This document shows positions 45,323 through 56,109 of a stretch of 64,000 bases of DNA, in pieces. The notes under the pieces were generated by a model. It had not been told where the DNA came from. It saw nothing but the letters and a program-made list of their open reading frames with translations, and made no database searches. The DNA comes from Glandiceps talaboti (taxonomy: Eukaryota; Hemichordata; Enteropneusta; Spengelidae): contig NC_135566.1 in assembly GCF_964340395.1 (NCBI RefSeq), forward strand, positions 9,651,001 through 9,715,000. The letters are read 5' to 3'. Position 1 is the first letter of the stretch. Every line of letters starts with the position of its first letter. Both the position numbers and the translations under genes were made by a program.

Positions 45323-45704
45323 CTCATGCTGTGAACTCGCGGTGGCAGACGACATCGTCAGAAGCTGCCATTTTGACCTGCTGTGAACGCGCGGTGGTCA
45401 CGTGACTATGTAAAAATTGATGGGACTATTTCCCCAAGGGAAGTAGTCATTCTATTTTCCTATCACGTGACTGATTCTAGCGAATCATGGCACAGTATTA
45501 TCACTAGGTATATTATAAACTATTATATTGATGGCGCAAATTGAGGGATTTGATTGGCTATACACCAAACTAACTGTGCTAAAACAGTGATATATGTACA
45601 GTTGGCACACATCCAAGTTATGATGTTGACAAATACTACTTGTAGTTCACTTTGTCCTCTGCTCTGTCTATTTTCAATTTTTTATTATACTGGTATAATA
45701 TAAT

Positions 45705-45760
45705 AGCGATAAACCACCACCTGGGACTTGTATACCATCAACAGGTGGTGGTTTATTGCT
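45705..45760. repeat. Short hairpin (19-bp arms)
   Basis: agcgataaaccaccacctg against caggtggtggtttattgct, one mismatch, 18-base loop. Confidence 0.8.
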
Positions 45761-46029
45761 TAATTTTAGCAAATACAAATCAGTTATAGCAGAGTATATT
45801 TACAGTATGTAAAATAAAGAACTCATTCTTAGTCTGCAGTAGCTCAGATTCTATAGTGGTCTGAGGTAACTGACTTGTAGAGAATTTGATTCTTGATAGT
45901 TCACTGGTAAAGAATTGAACATTATTAAGGTTTACCAATGGTATCTATAAACTAATTAAATGTAGACAAGATCATGACAATGGTTATAAGTGTCAATGCT
46001 ATGCTGTATACACTAAGCCACCTATATTA

Positions 46030-46155
46030 CCCTAGGAGCTGTTATACAGCAGCTATTCCCCGAGGCTGAAAGCCAAGGGAAATAGTCTAGCTACATAATG
46101 GTACAATGGGTAATATGATGTCTACTAGTGCCAGAGTAAGGCCATGCAATAAGTG
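46030..46155. repeat. Decayed relative of the 45111 foldback element
   Basis: Contains ctattccccgaggctgaaag followed by ccaagggaaatag, and ends in ggccatgcaataagtgttgc, resembling ggccaggcaatatgtgtttt in the intact copy. Confidence 0.55.
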
Positions 46156-47024
46156 TTGCATAACACTTTGCATCATCTAGCAAGTATTCTTTCTGAAGTC
46201 ATCACAAGTCACTGGTAGAAATCCCATGCTACTGGTAATAGTGCCCTACGGAAAATAGAAAATGAATATGCAAATTGAGGTCACTATGGGGCACTAGCCA
46301 ATACCACGTGATATAACCTAAGCCAGTCACCAAAGATTGTATGAAAACGATGTGTTACAAAGCCACAATGTACCATAGTATAGTCTTAAACAGTGATTGA
46401 CAGGAGATTAACTTTATCAGTAGCCAATAAAGAACTGACCATATATTCCATTGAAGTTTGCAATGTTTGAACAATAGATAAGATTACTCTAAAAGTGTAG
46501 CAAGTGATCATGCTATGTTGTCGTGACTTTCATTCCTCTATTAAATCTTTACCTACATTTGTTTGTCGCAAATACAAATTTTACAATACGTGTACATGTA
46601 TATGTATGTAAAATCATAATGTAAACTTGTAATCTGAAAGATCTTTGAAATCCGTTATATTATGACCCTGCCATGTAGTTACAACCCTTTTCAGGGTTAC
46701 CATGCAGTTTTTGGAATATGTGAGATGTCTAGTTCAGACTGGCCACAGGGTTTAATGTTAACATATGTAAAAGCACACAAGCCAAACTATGTGCCCAGTA
46801 TTTAGTTAATAATAAAAAAAGTAACAACATGCACACCACTACTATTACAATGGGTGTACGGATAGAAATTAAATAGACTACACATTAGGCCTAAACATTC
46901 AAATATCAAACTTTACACTTACCACACACATCACACTTTGAAACAAATTCATATATAAGTCAGTCTCTGCTATCTTTATTGTGTTTATCTTGACATGAAA
47001 CTCATCTAGCCAGTCTCATTTTAG

Positions 47025-47117
47025 GTGTCTCGGTTACCCAGCCTCTTGCCGTTGAGGGCACAACCCCAGCTGCTAGGGGGTTATGCCCTCAACGGCAAGA
47101 GGCTGGGTAGGCGACAC
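47025..47117. mobile_element. Hairpin element, family E copy 2
   Basis: Arms 47025-47060 and 47084-47117 pair: cccagcctcttgccgttgag against ctcaacggcaagaggctggg, with gtgtc/gacac at the outside. The outer ggttaccca matches copy 1 at 18490-18588. Confidence 0.8.
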
Positions 47118-48776
47118 GCATTTTAGGGAGCTTAGACTCGAGTAGTTTATCGTATCACATTGTATTACAGTATATTGTAAAAAATCTGTTATGTATGTGC
47201 ATTCAAAGCAGTAAAGGTGTTCATTCAGGTACAAATTTAATCTTTCATGATATATAATGTCAATTTCATAGGGTTAGCATATGGTTTTACTTTTGCAATG
47301 TTAATATTTTCGGAAGAGAAATAACACTCACCAGCAGAAGACTTTCTCTTGTAGGTTGCCGCCATTTTGAAAATTGCGCCCTCACAGGGTCAATCAGAGA
47401 ATATTCAAGTCGCGGGTAATTATTTTTCCCGGTTATTTTTAGATCAAAACTTCTGGCTTAAATATGTAATTTACATGTTTCAGTATATGACTACCATCTC
47501 GATAGTGTAGTACCCTTGGTATACATGTTTCAAAGCATTTTTTTTAAAGAAAATGGTTTAGTAAAAGGCTCTTAGACTTCAACGAATAACTGTTATAACA
47601 TCAGCTGTTTTGAACGAACAGATTTCAAATGTTAAAATGATCAACTATACTAGCTGTTACAGTTATGTGTCATTCTAATGAAAATAAAATGAGTGCAAAT
47701 ATATTCTATCTTGCTACTTCTTTTTTCTTTACATAGAGTAAAACCCTCCATGCCAGGGCTTCTAGGGAGAGACCCCCTACAGGACCCCTCCCCTGGTGGA
47801 CAAATCCAGTCTCAAGCTCTTCCCCTACCTCTTACTGTCAAGATGCTATTAAACCTTTTAAAAATTCTTTAATCCTGTGTAGTTTAACATGTTTGTACTG
47901 TCTTGTAAAGCTTGAAAAGTTATTGCTTGAAAGGGATTGAATAGCCTAAAAATTGGCTTAAAGAGTAAAAAACCTCCAGAGCTTCTATGGGGAGATAGAC
48001 CCCTTAGGACCTCCATGAGTAGTGAACATTTCATTCCTAGAGGTTTCAATATATTTACCCTGTGTAGTCGCTTATTACATGATGGTGCTATCTTGTAAAC
48101 TACTTGCGAGACACTGTCAAGCAGTCCACTTTGAGTCTCGATCAAATACCTTTCATGTGAATATGACATATGGGCGGGGGGAGGGGGGTTTATCATATTT
48201 TAGAATTAAGTAATAGGGTGGTCAGTCTGTTGTCGGTTTTACAGAGAGATCGAGGAGGAAGGTAAATGACTTTTCATCGGCCCGATGGAAAAATCCACCG
48301 ACCCCCCCCCCCCCTTCGATGAAAGAAACTGACCGGTCCCTGAAACGTTTCCCCAAATTGAAAAACCATCCAAAATAAATTAACATTTTTGTAGAAACAT
48401 GGCTCTGTGTATAATTTAATTTTGCTTGAAAAAATAAACAAACATACTTTTTCCGCATACGCAAGTCACCTTCCGTTATGTTTCCATGTAAACGACAAAC
48501 TTTTGAGTAAATGTATATTTAGTATAAAAGAAATTGTAAAGCTACTGCTTCAGTTTTGAAACACACTTGATAGATTTTGGCATCTGTTTAGTCGGCTATC
48601 GACCGATATATTGTTTCTTAGACATTTTCAACGAATAACTCTTACAAATTTAGAAGCAACAAGAATACATCCATCGGGCTATCAGTAATTATTAAAGTGG
48701 CGGTAACCATGGTTTCCAATACACACGTTTACTGACCAAAGAACGAAAGCCGGAGGTCTATTTTTGATAAAAAATA

Positions 48777-48831
48777 ACAATATGATGAAGTATAAAAGGG
48801 CTTTGATGTGCGAATATTTGCATATTGATTT
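48777..48831 (+). promoter_or_regulatory. Promoter block of CTL-2 with TATA box
   Basis: tataaaag at 48791-48798 is a canonical TATA box. The surrounding bases align with 28671-28726 ahead of CTL-1. The ATG is ~240 bases further on. Confidence 0.5.
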
Positions 48832-49034
48832 GATACAATTACAAATCTCGCTGTGATTTTACTGTTTAGAATTAACTCCGTGATTTCGTCCCTAATATCG
48901 ATCTGCAACAGCGTATCTAGATCATTTAAATATTTGTAAGTTCTGCTGTAAAAATAGTTGTGAGTTCGGCTGTAACATGTCAGGAACTACTCCGAACTAG
49001 TAGTTATTTATACCCATGGGATAAACTACTTCAG

Positions 49035-49113
49035 ATGGAAGATATGCGACTTCATTTAATAATGATTCCTCGGATAATCCTTCTCGTTCTGTTTGCTACA
49101 AGTACAGAGGCAG
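49035..49113 (+). CDS. CTL-2 exon 1: signal peptide
   Basis: MEDMRLHLIMIPRIILLVLF then ATSTEA and a split Gly codon; donor gtatgt. Confidence 0.75.
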
Positions 49114-52100
49114 GTATGTATACAAAGAACATATACATGTAATATTTGTATAGATTTTAGCAAGTTGTCGAGATTTTTTCATTACTTTTTCAACTAGTTA
49201 ATTCAGAAGACAATATTTCAAATGGCCGTGAGATGAATGATGAAACGTGATGCTTCAGTAATTACAATACTACGAGTACCTTTAAAAATATTTAATATGC
49301 ATAAAATTACTCTCAAATATGCATAAACTCAGCTTGTGTCGCTTTAATCCCACTCAAAACAATTTTTCACAATAACATCAATTTATCATAGGCGAGTAGC
49401 ACCTCCAACAGTAACATTTACTGTAAAGCATACACAAGTCTTCGTCAGGATAAAGAAATATGTATAACCACACAGGGTGATATTACGGATCAAACGCATT
49501 AATAGTATTAAAACTGTTCCTGTGTTATTTAGGATATTCACATTCTCTGCATGAACATATCACATGTAATGAATAAATGATAACTTAAAGTAAAACTAAA
49601 AATAATAAGCTAACATTTGGGGTCATCAGACTCAGTCTCGACTAGCATTATACTATATTTCTGACTCCCAATACCCAGCAGTCAACCTTTGCATACTGAA
49701 TATCTCGAATTGATACACGGGTAATTCACTCACTAAATATATAACTAGACAAGGGGGAACTATAGAGTATGTAAAACTTGCGTGTCAAGTCATTTTCATA
49801 AAATCAGTAAATTATTCCTGTCCAGATCCTCTATATATTCTACACACGACTTTCAACTGTGGTAATATTTGTAACCTGTATTGATATTCCCATTTGCACA
49901 TTGGTATAGAAGGCTAGTAGTCTGCTAGATATGAAAGTCTCGTGTCATCCTTTCAGCCAAATGTGAGAGGAACGACAGGATATATCTGACGGTCTTGAGA
50001 TAGTACAGTTAGGAAATTCATATTTTCCCGATCTGTTTAAAGTTTGTGATTTGTTGTATCCTGATCGGAATAAATAACCTGCCAACGCTGTAACTAACGT
50101 GACAACGTGGTACATGAGGAAACATGTACGCTTTCTTCTCTCAAAGACTGCCAAGGATTAGACACACTAGGCTGTCTAGGACAATACACAAGTTTGGAAA
50201 GAGTATACTTTATCTGGAATAATGCGTACGTTTATCCCGATTCTCTTCAAGTTGTAACAAGTGTTTAATATTGTTAATCCCATTTTCTTTCATTCAATTG
50301 ATTTTATTCATTTGTATATTTATTTACCATTATTATAAATGTCAAAATGCGTTTCAGTCACTGTCCATCTCGCTATGTATGGGTATTACTTTGTAATTAT
50401 ATGTACGATGGGCCGAGGCCCCGTTACTGAAATAAATGAACTGAACTGAACTGAACTGAACTGTTAGGGAGAAAATGGAAAGTACATGACGTAGTCTTTA
50501 TCATGCTAGACATAAATGTATAGCGTGATCGGGAGATATTCCTGACTGTAGTGGGTACAGTTTCAACAACTATCATATTTATTTTCGGCAATATTTTAGC
50601 AAGGTTTATAATTAGAATTGCATTTTCGCATTTTCGTTTTGTTGATGACCAGATATGTGAAAGAAAATGGTCCGTCTTTGTAACTCGGTGAATTGTAAAA
50701 AAAAAAAGCCTACAAATTGTGTGACAAGCTTGTCATTGTAGGTACAGGAAGTGATTTGTAAACAAATAGAGTTATCACTTGTAATCACAATTTATAACAA
50801 AATTTCTCCACCTCTCAGCTGCCTGGTTCCCATTGTTTCAACCATGCTTTCATACATTTAATTGGACCTTTAACAACACACCTTTTACACAATGAAACTG
50901 CACACAACCTCGTTAATTATCAATGAAACTGTTCTCTATGTTTTTAACCATTTCAATGACGCTGTCCACAATCGGCCGTGAACTGTTATAATGCCACAGT
51001 CAACTGGTAAACACACTTACTGCCTCCCCTAATATTTAGCAACTGTTTGCCAGTAAAGCGTATCTAAAAAAATCGTCTATACCTTGAGGGGTCTTGAAAG
51101 CAGTACCTCTCCCTATCACCCTATCTAAGGAAAATGAACGTTTACTGAATAACTTGTCAAATTTACACTGTATCTTTAGTATGAGTCCTTGTCAGTTCAA
51201 TGGATTTAATATTGAAATTTGATGTGAACATCAGGTTTTTTGGCCGAGATATGCAGTGTACTGTGACAGAGCTGGAAGTAATACGATACCAGTGACATTC
51301 TGGGGGGAGGAACCTAAAACCTCATCAAATTCGAAGTGTAACTTAGTTATAGTACAGCTTCTCGTCTATTTAATGGCACTTTGGGGGTGACCACCAGTTA
51401 TTTTGCCCTTTCCTCAGACAAAAATAACAGACGGTTACTCGAAAAGTGTCCTGTTAGATCCACTGAATAGGCTTAAACCTGTACTATAACGATCAGTGTG
51501 CATGATGAAATTATATCCACAAATCCATAGATGCATGTGCAGACTGGGTGAAATATTAGTCGTCTTTTTTACTCATTTATTAACAAAATTAACACATTTC
51601 TTAGCTTTTTACAACTTTTTGAGGAACATATACAAACAAGGACTTTATCTATAGTAAATTTGTTTAACCGTTAACAATAAAATCTAATTACCATTTTCTC
51701 ATCCATATGACCACTTTACATATATGTTATAGGTATGTGTTTGTTTTCACTTCCCAGCTTGTAATACTGGTGACTACCGGTTTGGTGGTTACTGTTACGT
51801 TTTCATGGCAGACAGTGTAACATGGGATGCCGCCAAGTCTGTCTGTCATGCGCAGTATTTTCTTGGACATTTAGTATCAATATCATCGGCTGAGGAACAG
51901 GACTTTATTCAAACTATAATCGACGATACTTTGTATTCTGGTGATTTTTGGTGTGGATTATCTTATGGAACATTGGAACCGTATTTTACCACCGGTGGTT
52001 GGCATTGGGATGGTAGTCTGTTTATTTATAACCCGATGACCGAGTATGCAAATTTTATGGGCGGCCAACCTGACAGCGATGGATGTGTAGCTGTAATGCA

Positions 52101-52907
52101 AGGGGAATCATATAAATGGAGCGATCATAATTGCAATGACACTTTTGGATATATCTGCCAGTATCAAGAATTTGGTAAGTAGTCAAATCTTATATCAAAC
52201 CATCGAAACAACTACAGTATACGACATGCAATGCTTCATGATTATTTCGCACATTTGCAGCACATATTTATTATAATAGATTCAGTGTTTTTTCTTCTGT
52301 CACATTTAATATTATTATTATATATTACTATTATTATTATTGTTATTATTATTATTATTACAAGTGAAGGGCTTAATATTATATAATAATAGTAAAATAT
52401 TGGGGGAGGGTTTTACAGGGATGTCGCATTTGGTTGTTGGGTTGGAGGTGTAAGGTTGAAGTTTTACACACATATAATTGTGACACATCTCATTCCAGCT
52501 TCAAGTCATACTATAACGGTCTATCTATTATAGAGCATGGTAATTCCTGTGTAGAACATCCTTGTGTGCCATTATGGTGGAGTCAGAATGAACATGTAAA
52601 TATTGCTCAATGCATCTAGGGACTTAACTTATCAACCTATCGTTTAACGGTTTATGTTAACTTAGTCGGTTTGCACACGCAGATTATATTTTGTACTGAA
52701 AAGTTGGAGATTGCTATTTTATTTACTACTACATTTGTAATTGTGACTAGACTGATAACGCCTTGACTTTTTAAGGAAAGCGTGCTATCGGCAAAGTAAG
52801 ATAAACACAAACTAAAACCATACGGCGCCCAGGAACAATGTGACAAACAAGCAAACAAAACAAACAAACAAACAAACAAATAATTAAGTCAATGAATAAC
52901 TATTTAT

Positions 52908-52939
<32 letters not shown>

Positions 52940-55900
52940 TTGTTTGTTTGTTTGTTTGTTTGTTTGTTTGTTTGTTTGTTTGTTTGTCTGTGTGTGTATG
53001 TGTGTGTCTATGTTTGTGTCTGTGTCTGTGATTGTGCTGTGGCGGTGTCTGTGTAATTAACTTTGGTCAAAGTGATTGACAAGAGGTTAAAGAGGTCATA
53101 TATAATGGATGAAAAATGGGTATTTTGTTTGGTTTTAACAGTTTAACATATTATTAGGTGAAACAACATAGTCTGTGTTTGTAATGAATCGAAAAAACAC
53201 ACCTAAAAATTGTGTGCCAAGTTTGTTATTGTACGTACAGGAAGTGTTTTGTAAAAAAAAATAGGTGCACTCGAGTATTCGAATTCACTTAAGTATTGTA
53301 ATCACAAGTTAACATGGTATACATTGTGACGTTTAAACATGTGGAGGCATGAGCAGACTGACTGGAACTACAATAACATATTTTGTAAATCTTTCTTGGG
53401 TTTTTACATTTTATCTTATTTTTTATATATGATTTAAATGAGTTATAAACATGGAGTTAGTCTATGTGTTTTTTTATATAACTTTTCAAAAAGATAGCCG
53501 TTAACCATCAACACTAAAAACTAATTACCAATTTCTCATCCATAGGACCACTTTACATATATGTTATAGGAATATTTATTTTTTTTTAAATCATTTTCAC
53601 TTCCCAGCTTGTGATACAGGTGACTACGGGTTTGGTGGTTATTGTTACTCTTTCGGTGAAGGCAGTGCAGTGTGGGATGCCGCCAAGTCTGTCTGTCATG
53701 CGCAGTATTTTCTTGGACATTTAGTATCAATATCATCGGCTGAGGAACAGAACTTTATTCAAACTATAATCGACGATAATTCGTATTCTGGTGATTTTTG
53801 GTGTGGATTATCTTATGGAACGTTGGAATCGTTTTATAATCCTGTCAGTGGTTGGCGTTGGGATGGTAGTCTGTTTACTACTTATGACCCGATCACCGAA
53901 TATGCAAATTTCATGAGCGGCCAACCTGACAGCGATGGATGTGTGGCTTTAATGCAGAGTGACGCATATCAATGGAACGACCATAATTGCAATAACACTT
54001 TTGGATATATCTGCAAATATCATGTGTACGATTTTGGTGAGTAGTAAAGTTCTTAGGCTAAAAGAAAATCTGTTAAACGGGCCCGACCTACCTAGCCTAC
54101 GTCATTACACCACCATGCTGCCGCAAACATCTGCTGGACTATGGTGCACACTTTGTTTCATGATTATTTAATGGCATTTCTTGATATTTTCTGAATAATA
54201 CATTTGCACTTATTCATTTGTGTGAATTCCCCATTTAATACCTGGCATTGGTTCTGATGATGCTTACAAGAGTGGGCTGAGAGACAAATGTGCTGTTGTA
54301 ATAATTGAAGTTGTATAGTGATTTTTTTTGGAACCAATCGTTTACCAAGTGTACATTTGCAAAAGTTCTTGCGCCCTTGCCACAACAAAATAATCTTCCT
54401 TTTATTAATTTTAATACTAAGGTTTGTATATCGGTACATGGTCTGATACAGTGTATTAATTTTATCAAATCTTTAGGTACCAATGAGATGATAACAACTC
54501 CACCAACCACGAATGATGGTAAGTTTTCAACTCAAGCAAAATTTACGGCAGGGGGCAAGAGGAGAAAAGACCACGAAAGAAATGGGAGGCATGAAAACTC
54601 TGATGGTCTGAAAGGGGGCAACGAAATATTTTGATCATGATGTGACCCAAATTAAACCTCCGGAAAGGCCGTTTACCGAGTACATTTGTAAAATTCGTCG
54701 CAATTAGCTCTTTAACCTTTAACCGAAGCAGGTGACATGCAGATCAATCTGATTTTTAAATGATCTGATGTAGGGAACTTCTGTATAACTTATTTAGCGA
54801 TTTCGTTATTTACTTCCCACTTCTATTGTCATGTGTTCTTTTGTTGTTCTGTGATTGTCTGATACCTACATCAGACACGAGGCAACAATTCTTGTGTATA
54901 TCAACAGTGGAGTCATTACAATAACATAATATTTATGTAATAAAGACAACAACAACAACAACAACAACAACAATTCCCAAAGATATCATAAGTTCTGCCA
55001 CGGTACTGTGATACATGAAAAATATATATCTGTACATTTTTTTTTCGAAGCTTGCACTGGAAGTCACACCCTGGACCGTGGCTATTGTTACTTCGTGGTT
55101 GACGACAACACTGCGAACTGGAACGACGCATCTTCTAGTTGCAACGTCATTCAATCGGGAGCTACCCTCGCAAAAATAACCACACCACAGAAGCAAGATT
55201 TCATCAGAGGTCTACTTGGCAGTGTTATGGGACCGTTTTGGTTAGGATTATACTGGGAAAGTGGTGGTTCCTGGTCGTATCCACCTTCGGGCTGGTATTG
55301 GGAAAATGGTTTTTTACCTATAAGTTATAACTTGGTGTATAACTACACAAACTTTGGAATATACCAACCAGACAACAATGGGTGTGTCGCTATCATGAGT
55401 GGTTATACCTTCAAATGGGATGACAAGAATTGCTCACTCAGTTTTGGATATATATGCCAATACCGTAAGTGAATAAATTGCACTTCTGAATCAATATTCC
55501 TGATTCTTTTGACCTAAGGTTATTAATTCAATTTTGTTTCGACGCAAATCTAGATTCTGAGACTCTTGTGGGGTGTTCATGTATATAGTATGCCCCACAT
55601 TGATTGTTGGCAAGTAACGAGATAAATGTATTGCCAAATAGGGTGATTTCTTACATGAATGTGAATTTCTCATGTACATGCCAAGTAATGACTTTTCGAA
55701 AGTGGCCGGTATAGAAGAACCGTTTAAATTTGTCTTTAGCTATCAGGATGATTACATTTTGTTAGTCATGGAACAGTGATGGTGGTGGTGGGGGGTGGGG
55801 TGGTGATGGTGATGATGCTGATGGTGATGATGGTGGTGGTGGTGGTGGTGGTGGTGGTGGTGGTGGTGGTGGTGGTGGTGGTGGTGGGGAGGGGGTTCTA

Positions 55901-56069
55901 GGGGGATATACTCAACAATCTGTCAGCGTCTGCTCATATTTTATAATCAATTAAAATGGAATAAGTTCAAGGTCCTTTTCGGCTCATGATGATTCTTTCC
56001 GATATGTCAATTGTTCTCAACGTATCTTCGCGATCCCCAGGGTTACAATGCATCAACTATCCCAACAAG

Positions 56070-56109
<40 letters not shown>

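Larger units (their letters stand above)
44554..49034. other. Intergenic region CTL-1 to CTL-2, rich in hairpins
   Basis: No gene supported. Contains an inverted pair aagataaacacaacaaagat/atctttattgtgtttatctt at about 44734-44973, a related single end near 46976, hairpins at 45111-45322, 45705-45760, 46030-46155 and 47025-47117, and a C run at 48302-48314. The CTL-2 promoter lies at the right end. Confidence 0.65.

Noticed and set aside
45835-45910. tRNA-like segment (cagtagctcagattctatag)
   Set aside because: No B box matching consensus and no cloverleaf; at most a decayed SINE head.
48960-49142. Longer frame upstream of the chosen CTL-2 ATG
   Set aside because: It does not begin with ATG in the sequence; the first in-frame ATG giving a signal peptide is 49035.
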